Shown: piece after piece, positions 35,571-43,570 of the stretch | Layout of the letters: every line of letters begins with the position of its first letter | Position numbering within the stretch: the stretch's first letter is position 1 | Assembly (NCBI GenBank): GCA_027492795.1 | Contig: JAPUEB010000006.1 | Location: 62,001 to 126,000, forward strand | Length of the DNA: 64,000 nt | Origin: Chryseobacterium sp. | GTDB taxonomy: Bacteria; Bacteroidota; Bacteroidia; Flavobacteriales; Weeksellaceae | Direction: 5' to 3' | The notes under the pieces: generated by a model | Databases searched by the model: none | What the model saw: only the letters and a program-made list of their open reading frames with translations | Told to the model about the DNA's origin: nothing | Position numbers and translations under genes: made by a program

Positions 35571-35615
35571 TAACTTACCACGTAGTAACTTACCGAATGG
35601 TAACTTACCGAATGG
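35571..35615 (-). repeat. Three 15-base tandem repeats with GGTAAGTTA core
   Basis: On the minus strand GGTAAGTTA recurs three times at 15-base intervals between the mfd stop and the ATPase start; two + strand units are identical (TAACTTACCGAATGG) and the third differs (TAACTTACCACGTAG). The GGTAAGTTACC form is a near-perfect 11-base palindrome. It may be an operator array for the ATPase gene or the edge of a mobile unit. Confidence 0.75.
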
Positions 35616-35625
35616 TTAGCCAAAA

Positions 35626-38600
35626 TTAAGAATTATTTTTGGAAATTAGAATTTTATTTAAAACCAAATTCACCTCGTCCACATTTTTCACATTTTCCTT
35701 CCGCATCATCAGGAGATTTCCTTCTTTGCTCATTTTTTCTTTCAGTTGTGCTTCCTGCGGATTTTGGGAAAGATAATTGATGATATTTCTAAATTTTTCG
35801 CTTTGATAAAATTTATCTTGCGGATTTTGTGGGAAATAGCCAAGGAAAATTCCGTTTTTCATTACGATTTTTTCAAAACCAATGTCGGAAGCGAGCCATT
35901 TTAATTCAACTGATTTTAAAAGATTGACGGCTTCTTTCGGAAGATTCCCAAATCGGTCAACCAATTCATTTTCAAATTTTTGCAATTCTTCTTTGCTCTG
36001 GATTTCGGCTAATTTTTGATACAGCGAAAGTCGTTCTTCGATAGAATTCACATAAGAATCGGGCAACATTAACTCTAAATCCGTATCAATATTGACTTCT
36101 TTAGTTGATTTAAATAACTTTTTACGGTCATCTTCGTTTTCAAATAAATTTTGAAAATCGTCCTCGTTCTGCAATTCTTCCAGCGCTTCCTGCATTAATT
36201 TTTGGTAGGTTTCAAATCCCATTTCATTAATGAAACCGCTTTGTTCAGCACCCAACAAATCTCCGGCTCCACGAATTTCCAAATCCTTCATCGCAATCTG
36301 GAAACCGCTTCCCAAATCCGAAAATTGTTCCACCGCTTCCAAACGTTTTCGCGCATCGGAAGTGATCATATCAAAAGGCGGAGTTATCAAATAACAAAAC
36401 GCTTTTCGGTTGCTTCGTCCAACTCTTCCACGCATTTGGTGCAAATCTGCCATACCAAATTTTTGGGCATCGTTGATGAATATCGTGTTTGCATTGGGAA
36501 CATCAACTCCCGATTCTACAATCGTTGTCGAGACCAAAACGTCGTATTTTCCTTCCATGAAATCCAAAACATTGCGCTCCAATTCCTTTCCGTCCATTTG
36601 TCCGTGACCTGTAATTACACGTGCATCGGGAACCAATCTTTGAATTAATCCTGCAATATCTTTCAGATTTTCAATTCTGTTATTGATGAAATACACTTGT
36701 CCATCTCGTTGAATTTCATACGAAATCGCATCACGCAAAATTTCTTCTGAAAAACCAATGGCTTGTGTTTCAACAGGTTGACGATTTGGCGGCGGCGTTT
36801 TTATCACCGACAAATCTCTTGCTGCCATCAACGAAAATTGCAATGTTCTCGGAATTGGAGTTGCCGTTAAAGTCAATGTATCAATATTGGTTTTCAGCGT
36901 TTTAAGTTTGTCTTTTACATTCACCCCGAATTTATGCTCTTCATCAATAATCAACAATCCTAAATCTTTGAATTTCACGTCTTTGCTTACCAATTGATGA
37001 GTTCCAATTACGATATCCAATTTTCCCGATGCTAAATCTTTCAACGTTTCCGTTTTTTGTTTGGCGGAACGAAATCGGTTTAAATACGAAACATTTACGG
37101 GAAATTCCTTCAATCTTTCTTTAAAAGAACGGAAATGTTGAAACGCCAAAATCGTGGTCGGAACCAAAACTGCGACTTGCTTTCCATCGGTTGCAGCTTT
37201 GAAGGCGGCACGAATTGCGACTTCCGTTTTCCCGAAACCAACGTCTCCACAAATTAATCTGTCCATCACTCCATCATTTTCCATATCATTTTTCACGTCC
37301 AAAGTCGCTTTTTCTTGGTCTGGAGTATCTTCGTAGATGAAACTAGCTTCCAATTCGTTTTGCAAATAAGAATCTGGCGCAAAACTGAAACCTTTCGCGG
37401 TTTTTCTTTCGGCATACAATTTTATCAAGTCAAAAGCGATTTGTTTAACCTTCGCTTTGGTTTTTTGTTTTAAAGATTTCCACGCTGGAGAACCCAATTT
37501 TGAAAGCATAATTTCCTTTCCGTCGGGACCATTATATTTTGAAATTTTATGAAGCGAATGAATGGAAACGTAGAGCAAATCACCGTTTTTGTAAGTCAAT
37601 TTAAAACATTCCTGAATTTTTCCGTGGTTGTTCACTTTCACTAAACCCATAAATTTTCCAATTCCGTGGTCAATGTGAGTGATAAAATCTCCAACTTTTA
37701 AAGACATTAAATCCTTCAAAGTCAATTGCTCTGATTTTGCAAAAGAATTTTTTGCTTTGAAGCGTTGATAACGGTCAAAAATCTGATGGTCGGTGTAAAC
37801 TGAAATTTTGTTTTCGGAATCTATGAAACCTTCGTGAAGTTCGGACTTGAAGGAGTTGTAAAGTCGTTGAGTTGTTGAGTTGTTGAGTTGTTGAGTTGAA
37901 AATTTCTCGCCCAAAAGCGACGCGAAAATTTCGTCTAACCTTTCTTTTTGTTTTTCGGATGAAAAAGAAATCCAAGTTTGGTAATCTTCTGCTTTTTTGG
38001 CGTTTAAATCTGCGAGTAAAAGTTCAAAATTTTTGTGGAATGCAGGTTGTTGAGTCTGGTTCAGATGAATGATTTTCAGTTTGTCATTCTGAGCGAAGCG
38101 AAGTGTAGTCGAAGAATCTTTTGAATCTAAAAAACTTTTTTCTTGAAGAGATTCTTCATTTCGCTGCGCTGCATTCAGAATGACAGACTGTTCTTCTTGT
38201 AATGTCAGCGAAGTGAAATCTATCGTTTTAAATTTTTCAAAATCTTTCAAAAATTCTTCTTCGGAAACGAAAAGTTCCGCGGGTTTTTGATGCTTGATAT
38301 CTTTATTTAAAGTTTCAAATTTTTCTTCAGCTTTTTGATAGAAATCTTTGATTTTTTTAACTGTTAAAAAAGCACTTTCCGTAATGATGAACGAATCTTT
38401 TGGCAGCAAATCAAAAAAAGAAACCTTCGTTCCCGAAACTGCGAAATTCATATTGGAAACCAACTCAAATTCCGAAACTTTTTGGGTGGAAAGTTGGGTT
38501 TCAATATCAAATTCCTTGATGCTTTCTACTTCATTTCCGAAAAAGGAAATTCGGTAAGGTTTTTCGTTGGCGTAGGAAAAAACGTCCACAATTCCGCCTC

Positions 38601-39147
38601 TCACAGAAAATTCGCCAGGCTCGGAAACAAAATCTGTAAAGTGAAAATTAAACTGATTCAACAGTTCTTCCGTAAAATCAAAATCCAATTGGTCGCCGAC
38701 TTTAATTTTATGCGAAATCGCCTTGAAATCTTCCTTTTTCAAAACTTTTTCGCACAAAGCCGACGCATTCGCCACGATGATTTTCGGTTTTTTTTCGGTC
38801 GTGAGTTTATTTAAAACTTCAGTCCTTAAAACGATATTGGCGTTCTGTGTTTTTTCGGTTTGATAAGGTTCCAAATGGGTTTCTGGAAAATAAAAAACGA
38901 GGTCATTTCCTACCAATTCTTCCAGTTCCGTAGTAACATAATGCGCTGATTCTTTGTCTTCTGTAATAAATAACACGTCTTTTTTCTGCGTTAAAAAAAG
39001 TTCTGCCGCAAAAATCGACGGGAAAGATCCTGCATAACCTTTCACAGAAAGATGCAGCGTTTTTTCTAAATTTTCAAATAGAGTCTGCCCGAAATTCTTT
39101 TTCAGAAAATCGGGTAAAAGCGTTTCGCTGATGGTTTTTAAATGCAT
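35626..39147 (-). CDS. mfd: Transcription-repair coupling factor Mfd, with two repeat-derived insertions
   Basis: A 1173-residue Mfd, the ATP-driven translocase that removes stalled RNA polymerase and recruits UvrA. The RNA polymerase-interacting region (GDFITHIDHGIGKFMG), Walker A (CGDVGFGKTEVA), DEEH helicase motif (LLIIDEEHKFG), TRG-region motifs (GRVGRSNRKAFCYLI) and the C-terminal autoinhibitory D7 domain are all present. The N-terminal half is longer than usual because two low-complexity stretches encoded by dispersed repeats (37864-37899 and 38083-38184) are inserted in frame, in the region linking the UvrB-like domains to the polymerase-interacting domain. The gene starts after a GGAGAGG that resembles a Shine-Dalgarno sequence, rare in this phylum. 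Confidence 0.94.
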   Translation of the reverse strand: MHLKTISETLLPDFLKKNFGQTLFENLEKTLHLSVKGYAGSFPSIFAAELFLTQKKDVLFITEDKESAHYVTTELEELVGNDLVFYFPETHLEPYQTEKTQNANIVLRTEVLNKLTTEKKPKIIVANASALCEKVLKKEDFKAISHKIKVGDQLDFDFTEELLNQFNFHFTDFVSEPGEFSVRGGIVDVFSYANEKPYRISFFGNEVESIKEFDIETQLSTQKVSEFELVSNMNFAVSGTKVSFFDLLPKDSFIITESAFLTVKKIKDFYQKAEEKFETLNKDIKHQKPAELFVSEEEFLKDFEKFKTIDFTSLTLQEEQSVILNAAQRNEESLQEKSFLDSKDSSTTLRFAQNDKLKIIHLNQTQQPAFHKNFELLLADLNAKKAEDYQTWISFSSEKQKERLDEIFASLLGEKFSTQQLNNSTTQRLYNSFKSELHEGFIDSENKISVYTDHQIFDRYQRFKAKNSFAKSEQLTLKDLMSLKVGDFITHIDHGIGKFMGLVKVNNHGKIQECFKLTYKNGDLLYVSIHSLHKISKYNGPDGKEIMLSKLGSPAWKSLKQKTKAKVKQIAFDLIKLYAERKTAKGFSFAPDSYLQNELEASFIYEDTPDQEKATLDVKNDMENDGVMDRLICGDVGFGKTEVAIRAAFKAATDGKQVAVLVPTTILAFQHFRSFKERLKEFPVNVSYLNRFRSAKQKTETLKDLASGKLDIVIGTHQLVSKDVKFKDLGLLIIDEEHKFGVNVKDKLKTLKTNIDTLTLTATPIPRTLQFSLMAARDLSVIKTPPPNRQPVETQAIGFSEEILRDAISYEIQRDGQVYFINNRIENLKDIAGLIQRLVPDARVITGHGQMDGKELERNVLDFMEGKYDVLVSTTIVESGVDVPNANTIFINDAQKFGMADLHQMRGRVGRSNRKAFCYLITPPFDMITSDARKRLEAVEQFSDLGSGFQIAMKDLEIRGAGDLLGAEQSGFINEMGFETYQKLMQEALEELQNEDDFQNLFENEDDRKKLFKSTKEVNIDTDLELMLPDSYVNSIEERLSLYQKLAEIQSKEELQKFENELVDRFGNLPKEAVNLLKSVELKWLASDIGFEKIVMKNGIFLGYFPQNPQDKFYQSEKFRNIINYLSQNPQEAQLKEKMSKEGNLLMMRKENVKNVDEVNLVLNKILISKNNS
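37864..37899. repeat. TTGTTGAG tandem repeat inside mfd
   Basis: On the + strand the 8-base unit TTGTTGAG is repeated about four times. On the coding strand it gives STQQLNNSTTQRL. The unit is not a multiple of three, yet the reading frame is kept overall. Confidence 0.75.
38083..38184. repeat. Dispersed inverted repeat inserted in frame in mfd
   Basis: The ends GTCATTCTGA (38083-38092) and TCAGAATGAC (38175-38184) are complementary, with an inner GAAGAATCTTTT/GAAGAGATTCTTC part. The element is 102 bases, exactly 34 codons, and is translated as ...VILNAAQRNEESLQ...TTLRFAQND. It matches the intergenic element at 28508-28596. Confidence 0.8.
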
Positions 39148-39163
39148 ATAATCCTCTCCTAAA

Positions 39164-39182
39164 TCCTCTCCAAAGGAGAGGA
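39164..39182. repeat. CCTCTCC / GGAGAGG hairpin in the mfd leader
   Basis: TCCTCTCC, AAA, GGAGAGGA: a perfect 8-base stem. On the minus strand a second GGAGAGG copy lies outside the stem, a few bases before the mfd ATG, so the repeat supplies a Shine-Dalgarno-like sequence. Confidence 0.55.
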
Positions 39183-39202
39183 CTTTTTAAAATTGAACAA
39201 AA

Positions 39203-39240
39203 CAGAAAAGCGGTTTCGGGATTGCTCCGGAACCGTTCTG
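39203..39240 (-). promoter_or_regulatory. Hairpin in the mfd 5' leader
   Basis: CGGTTTCGG (39211-39219) and CCGGAACCG (39227-39235) pair with one mismatch across a 7-base loop, flanked by CAGAA/TTCTG. There is no T-run on the minus strand after it, so it is more likely a structured leader or repeat than a terminator. Confidence 0.4.
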
Positions 39241-39245
39241 CGGTG

Positions 39246-39253
39246 CAAATTTA
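39246..39253 (-). promoter_or_regulatory. -7 box TAAATTTG of mfd
   Basis: Minus-strand TAnnTTTG match, giving a leader of about 95 bases that contains both hairpins above. Confidence 0.45.
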
Positions 39254-39376
39254 CGGATTAATTCTTTGGAATATTTGTGGTAATTTCACAATTTTAAGCT
39301 TTGTTTCCATAATTATTTGATTTGCCGTTTTTTGCACATGAATTGCTTTTTCAAAAACAACTTAAAAATGATTATT

Positions 39377-39667
39377 ATGAAGAATATTTTAACGGCAATT
39401 TTCCTAGCTTTGGGAATTGTTTTTGCAAGTGCGCAAAAGTTGCCACCAAGACCGCCGCATCCGCCACATCCGGCTCACTTAAAACATCCGCCACATCCAC
39501 CACATCCTTTACACTCTAAAAAATATAAAAAATACGAAAAGAAAAGAATGGTGGCGCACAAACGTCCAATATTGATAACACCGGATGGACAGAAATTTCG
39601 CGCAGGCGATTTGCCACCGCGCCCGAAAAGACTTCCTTTGCCTCCAAGACCTCCGAGAAGTAATTGA
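39377..39667 (+). CDS. Small secreted His/Pro-rich protein
   Basis: A 96-residue protein with a clear signal peptide (ILTAIFLALGIVFASAQ). The mature part is a chain of PPHPPHP-type units, then a basic KKYKKYEKKR stretch, ILITPDGQKFRAGD and a final proline-arginine tail (PPRPPRSN). I chose ATG at 39377 because it begins the signal peptide; in-frame ATGs exist upstream (39317, 39338, 39368). The histidines could bind metal ions. No family was recognised. A terminator follows. Confidence 0.7.
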   Translation: MKNILTAIFLALGIVFASAQKLPPRPPHPPHPAHLKHPPHPPHPLHSKKYKKYEKKRMVAHKRPILITPDGQKFRAGDLPPRPKRLPLPPRPPRSN

Positions 39668-39680
39668 AAAAAAATCATTA

Positions 39681-39715
39681 AGAACTGCTGCTTTCATAAG
39701 TTGCAGTTCTTTTTT
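39681..39715 (+). terminator. Hairpin terminator AGAACTGC / GCAGTTCT
   Basis: Perfect 8-base stem followed by a run of eight T, directly after the His/Pro-rich gene. Confidence 0.8.
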
Positions 39716-39716
39716 A

Positions 39717-39724
39717 TATTTTTG
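39717..39724 (+). promoter_or_regulatory. -7 box TATTTTTG, leaderless arrangement
   Basis: TAnnTTTG match with four bases (CTTC) before ATG at 39729, overlapping the end of the preceding terminator. Confidence 0.5.
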
Positions 39725-39728
39725 CTTC

Positions 39729-41228
39729 ATGCTACAATTTTTAAAGAAAAATGCCGCACTTATTTGGGCTAAAAAACATATAAAACAAAGCAAAGTATAT
39801 AAAGAAAACGCCGAAATCCTTCAGGAAAAGCTGCTTCTGGATTTGGTAAAAACTGCCGAGAAAACGCTCTTCGGGATGCATCATCATTTTTCTGAGATCA
39901 AAAGTGTGAAAGATTTTCAGGAAAAAGTAAAAATATCGGATTACGAAGACCTGAAACCCTACATAGAAAAAGTAAAACACGGCGATCGAAATATACTTTG
40001 GAGCGCAACACCAGAATATTTTGCAAAAACTTCCGGTACAACTTCCGGTACGAAATACATCCCAATTTCTAAAGAAGGAATGCCTTACCAAATTGCAGGA
40101 GCGCAAAGTGCAATTTTCCACTACATTGCGCAAAAAAACAACGCCGATTTTGTGAACGGAAAAATGATTTTTCTGCAAGGAAGCCCAGAATTACAAGACA
40201 TAAATGGCATCAAAACAGGACGACTTTCGGGGATTGTGGCGCATCATATTCCCAATTACCTTCAAAAAAACCGCTTGCCAAGTTTGGAAACCAACCTGAT
40301 TGAAGATTGGGAAACCAAAGTGGACAAAATAGTAGAGGAAACCGAAAGAGAAAATATGACGTTGATTTCGGGAATACCGCCTTGGTTGATTATGTATTTT
40401 GAAAAATTGATTGAGCGAAACAGAAAAAAGATTAAAGATTTGTTTCCAAATCTACAGTTAATTATTACAGGAGGCGTAAACTACGAACCCTATCGAGAAA
40501 AAATGGAAGAGCTGTTGGGCGGAAAAGTAGATATCATCCAAACATTTCCGGCGAGTGAAGGTTTTTTTGCATTTCAGGATGATTTTGAAAAAGAAGGCTT
40601 GCTATTATTAACCAACCATGGGATTTTTTATGAATTTGTTCCATTGGAATCTTATGGAAAGCCCGATGCAAAACGTTTAACTTTAAAAGAAGTTGAGCTG
40701 AATAAAGATTACGCAATGATTTTAACCACCAATTCCGGACTTTGGGCATATTCAATAGGCGATGTGGTAAGGTTTATCTCTAAAAATCCTCACCGTATTT
40801 TGGTTTCGGGAAGAACGAAGCATTTCACTTCTGCATTTGGTGAGCACGTGATTGCTTTTGAAGTGGAAGAAGCCATGAAAGCCACGGTTGAAAAATTTCC
40901 GGCACAAATTACGGAGTTTCATCTCGCACCACAAGTTATTGTTGATGCGGGACTTCCTTATCATGAATGGTTCATTGAATTTGAAAAAGACCCCAAAAAT
41001 TTGGAAGATTTTAGAAAAAATTTGGATTTGGAAATGCGGAAACGTAATACTTATTATGATGATTTGATTTCGGGAAATATTTTGCAGCCATTGGTGATTT
41101 CAAAACTTCACAAAAATGCCTTTCAAGAATATGCAAAATTGGAAGGAAAACTGGGTGGACAAAATAAAATCCCTAGATTGGCAAACGACAGAAAAATTGC
41201 GGAAAAACTGGAAAAATTTAAAATTTAA
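39729..41228 (+). CDS. GH3 auxin-responsive-promoter-family acyl-adenylating protein
   Basis: A 499-residue member of the GH3 family, whose plant members conjugate amino acids to hormones through acyl-adenylates. The adenylate-forming motif is AKTSGTTSGTKYIPIS, followed by ITGGVNYEPYREKM, TFPASEGFFAFQDD and WAYSIGDVVRF. I place the start at ATG 39729: the promoter box and terminator lie just upstream, and an earlier in-frame start (39585) would run through the previous gene. Bacterial GH3 substrates are mostly unknown. Confidence 0.88.
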   Translation: MLQFLKKNAALIWAKKHIKQSKVYKENAEILQEKLLLDLVKTAEKTLFGMHHHFSEIKSVKDFQEKVKISDYEDLKPYIEKVKHGDRNILWSATPEYFAKTSGTTSGTKYIPISKEGMPYQIAGAQSAIFHYIAQKNNADFVNGKMIFLQGSPELQDINGIKTGRLSGIVAHHIPNYLQKNRLPSLETNLIEDWETKVDKIVEETERENMTLISGIPPWLIMYFEKLIERNRKKIKDLFPNLQLIITGGVNYEPYREKMEELLGGKVDIIQTFPASEGFFAFQDDFEKEGLLLLTNHGIFYEFVPLESYGKPDAKRLTLKEVELNKDYAMILTTNSGLWAYSIGDVVRFISKNPHRILVSGRTKHFTSAFGEHVIAFEVEEAMKATVEKFPAQITEFHLAPQVIVDAGLPYHEWFIEFEKDPKNLEDFRKNLDLEMRKRNTYYDDLISGNILQPLVISKLHKNAFQEYAKLEGKLGGQNKIPRLANDRKIAEKLEKFKI

Positions 41229-41270
41229 TTCAGTTTGTGAACGGAAAGTGTGTTTTTTGAAAAAAATTTA

Positions 41271-41278
41271 TAAATTTG
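41271..41278 (+). promoter_or_regulatory. -7 box TAAATTTG
   Basis: TAnnTTTG match 16 bases before ATG at 41295. Confidence 0.45.
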
Positions 41279-41294
41279 AGGAAATAAAATTGTT

Positions 41295-41663
41295 ATGAGA
41301 TTATCTTTATCTGCAAAGTCTGTTTTGGTTGCTGCTGCGTTTATTTTTTCTTCGTGTGCCACTACCAAATATCCTGATGATGTGAACCAAAAAAACTTTT
41401 CTAACCTGCGATCCGGCAAACCTTACTCCTTTAAACTTAAGGGAAGTAGCGAGAGAAAAAAAATAGTGTTCTCTAACCTCACCAAAGACAGTATCATAGG
41501 ATATTCCACCAATAAAGACTCTTTGCGCATTGCAATTGCCAAATCTAACGTTACGGAATCGAAAGATGTAAAAAAATCTACGATTTCCACAGCTGCGATT
41601 GCCATTGGCACAGTTGGCGTAGCGGCTATCATTTTAAGCTCTACACGCGCTACGAAAAATTAA
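41295..41663 (+). CDS. Small lipoprotein with C-terminal hydrophobic segment
   Basis: A 122-residue protein with a signal peptide and lipobox FIFSSCATT (Cys22). The mature region is short and polar (KPYSFKLKGSSERKKIVFSN), and near the end there is a hydrophobic stretch (ISTAAIAIGTVGVAAIIL) that could be a membrane helix or a glycine-rich packing helix. No family recognised. Flanked by its own promoter and terminators. Confidence 0.7.
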   Translation: MRLSLSAKSVLVAAAFIFSSCATTKYPDDVNQKNFSNLRSGKPYSFKLKGSSERKKIVFSNLTKDSIIGYSTNKDSLRIAIAKSNVTESKDVKKSTISTAAIAIGTVGVAAIILSSTRATKN

Positions 41664-41700
41664 TGGTTTTCCGCCGAAAATAATATTACAATAAAAACTT

Positions 41701-41741
41701 AAAATCCCATCCGAGCAAACAAGCTGTTTGGTGGGATTTTT
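41701..41741 (+). terminator. Long hairpin terminator AAAATCCCA / TGGGATTTT
   Basis: Outer stem AAAATCCCA/TGGGATTTT, inner stem CAAACA/TGTTTG, then T-run. Confidence 0.8.
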
Positions 41742-41748
41742 CAATTCT

Positions 41749-41771
41749 GGGGTTTCAAACCCCTATTTTTT
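41749..41771 (+). terminator. Second hairpin GGGGTTT / AAACCCC with T-run
   Basis: A 15-base palindrome (41749-41763) followed by TATTTTTT, in tandem with the previous terminator and only a few bases before the MFS gene. Confidence 0.55.
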
Positions 41772-41776
41772 CATTG

Positions 41777-43015
41777 ATGATTTCTCTTGAGCCGATAAAA
41801 ACACTGAAAATTGCCGAGTTCAGGAATTTAATGTCCGGAAGGTTTTTTCTGATACTTTCCTTCAGAATGTTGGCTACGCTTCTTGGATGGTGGGTTTATC
41901 AGCTCACGAAAGATCCTTTTGCCATAGGATTGATAGGGCTTTCGGAGGTGATACCGGCAGTAAGTTCTGCTCTTTACGCAGGACATGTAATAGATAACAC
42001 AGAAAAGAAGCGCCTCCTTCTTATATGCAATTATGTGTATGTAGTACTGATTGGCTTTTTGGCGTTTTTAGCTTTTTATGTAAAAGATTTTCATCGTTTT
42101 TCTAATACCGAAATCACTTATCTTATTTACGGAACTATTTTCTTTACTGGAATTTGCAGAGCTTTCATTGGGCCCTTAGTTCCTTCGATGATTCCAAAAA
42201 TTGTGGGAAAAGAAAAACTTCCGGCGGCTATTACCATTAACCAAGCTACATTTCTTACAGCTTCTGTGATGGGTCATGCTTTGGGCGGTTTCTTTATACA
42301 TTGGTTTGGTATTTCGGGAACACTTTTTATAATTGTGGGAGTAATGTTTTTTGCATCTTTCTTTTTTTGGATGATCAACAGGCATTTTTCTGAAAACGAA
42401 GGCTCGGAAACCAAGGTTCTAGAAAGCATGAAAGAAGGCTTGCAATATATTTACAAAACAAGGGAAATTTTGGGAGCGCTTCTTTTGGATATGTTTGCTG
42501 TTCTTTTCGGGGGAGCGGTAGCGATGATTCCTGTTTATGCAAGCGACATCCTGAAAGTAGGTTCGCAAGGTTTCGGGATATTGAATGCTGCATCGGATAT
42601 TGGCGCAATGCTAATTATCATCACATTAAGCTTCATCCCTTTGCGAAAAAATCAGGGGAAAATTTTGCTTTTTGCTGTGGCAGGTTTTGGGCTTTGCATT
42701 ATTGCCTTCGGATTATCGAAATGGTATTGGCTTTCGTTCTTTTTCTTGGTTTTAAGCGGGATTTTGGATGGAATTTCGGTTGTAATTCGCGGAACAATTG
42801 TACAATTGAAAACACCGGAGAAAATTCGGGGAAGGGTTTTGAGCGTGAATTCCATTTTCATTATGTCGAGCAATGAACTTGGGCAATTCGAGAGCGGAGT
42901 AGCGGCAAAACTTTTAGGCGTGGTACGATCCGTAGTGTTTGGCGGAACGATGACGTTGCTGATTGCCTTGCTTGTATCCAAGAAGTTTCCAAGCCTGCGC
43001 AGGATGCAGTATTAA
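41777..43015 (+). CDS. MFS transporter (drug/siderophore exporter-like)
   Basis: A 412-residue major facilitator with about twelve hydrophobic helices. The N-terminus lacks a signal peptide; LLGWWVYQLTKDPFAIGLIGLSEVIPA leads into the first helices, GHVIDNTEKKRLLL contains the loop 2-3 D-x-x-x-x-R/K motif, and a late GILDGISVVIRGTIVQLKTP segment is typical of MFS_3 exporters. ATG at 41777 is preferred over TTG one codon earlier. Substrate unknown. Confidence 0.85.
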   Translation: MISLEPIKTLKIAEFRNLMSGRFFLILSFRMLATLLGWWVYQLTKDPFAIGLIGLSEVIPAVSSALYAGHVIDNTEKKRLLLICNYVYVVLIGFLAFLAFYVKDFHRFSNTEITYLIYGTIFFTGICRAFIGPLVPSMIPKIVGKEKLPAAITINQATFLTASVMGHALGGFFIHWFGISGTLFIIVGVMFFASFFFWMINRHFSENEGSETKVLESMKEGLQYIYKTREILGALLLDMFAVLFGGAVAMIPVYASDILKVGSQGFGILNAASDIGAMLIIITLSFIPLRKNQGKILLFAVAGFGLCIIAFGLSKWYWLSFFFLVLSGILDGISVVIRGTIVQLKTPEKIRGRVLSVNSIFIMSSNELGQFESGVAAKLLGVVRSVVFGGTMTLLIALLVSKKFPSLRRMQY

Positions 43016-43098
43016 ATTTTTTTTTGGTGAAATATTGTGCTTCAGATGCAACCTTTTGCCGAGTTTGCATCCTATAGTGTAAATAATTATATTATTTC

Positions 43099-43128
43099 TT
43101 GCAATATCCTCATAAATGATTAATTTTG
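43099..43128 (+). promoter_or_regulatory. Promoter: TTG, 19 bases, TAATTTTG
   Basis: TTG at 43099-43101 and TAATTTTG at 43121-43128, with the 19-base spacing expected of Bacteroidota housekeeping promoters. It precedes ATG 43145 by 16 bases. Confidence 0.65.
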
Positions 43129-43144
43129 TTGAAAATCCTTAAAA

Positions 43145-43519
43145 ATGAAGAAATCCTTACTTGTTTTATGTCTAGCCCTTTTTAGCATTGCAACTTTTGC
43201 ACAAAACAAATTTGATATCCAGATTAAAGACAAAAGCGCCAAACTTAACAAATCGACAACTGTAGAGCAATTTGACTCCCTATTCCAAGAATTTGCAACT
43301 TTGGTAAGAAGCAACGATGCCAACAAATGGAAAGCCTATTACTTTGCCGGTCTTGCACAATATAAAAAAGCAGAATTACTTTTGAAGGCAGGAAATACTG
43401 CTGCGGCTTCCGATGCTAACGCTATTGCATTCAAATACATTTCGGGAGGTGTTCCAGCTGACAATTTAGACGGTAAAAAACTTCTTCAAATGATAGCTGA
43501 ACAAAAAAAACAACTTTAA
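43145..43519 (+). CDS. Small secreted TPR-like protein, pair 1
   Basis: A 124-residue protein with a signal peptide ending TFAQ. The mature sequence is helical (IKDKSAKLNKSTTVEQFDSL, AYYFAGLAQYKKAELLLKAG) and resembles TPR-type helical hairpins. It is homologous to the N-terminal half of the 207-residue protein at 45955 (FDSL, K.KAYY/VPAYYA blocks). Each lies directly before a large T9SS adhesin, so the two probably act together. Confidence 0.75.
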   Translation: MKKSLLVLCLALFSIATFAQNKFDIQIKDKSAKLNKSTTVEQFDSLFQEFATLVRSNDANKWKAYYFAGLAQYKKAELLLKAGNTAAASDANAIAFKYISGGVPADNLDGKKLLQMIAEQKKQL

Positions 43520-43570
43520 TAACCTCAATAAAGAGTTCGCAAGACTTTTTTTTAAAATATTACACCCAAC

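Noticed and set aside
36202-36648. 148-codon open frame on the + strand inside mfd
   Set aside because: Antisense to a well-defined Mfd helicase domain, with cysteine- and histidine-rich composition typical of a shadow frame.
37864-37899. CRISPR-like array
   Set aside because: Units are 8 bases without spacers; no repeat-spacer structure exists anywhere in the window.
34407-39147. Prophage or integrative element containing mfd and the ATPase
   Set aside because: No integrase, transposase, phage or conjugation genes are present; only the small ATPase unit shows insertion signs.
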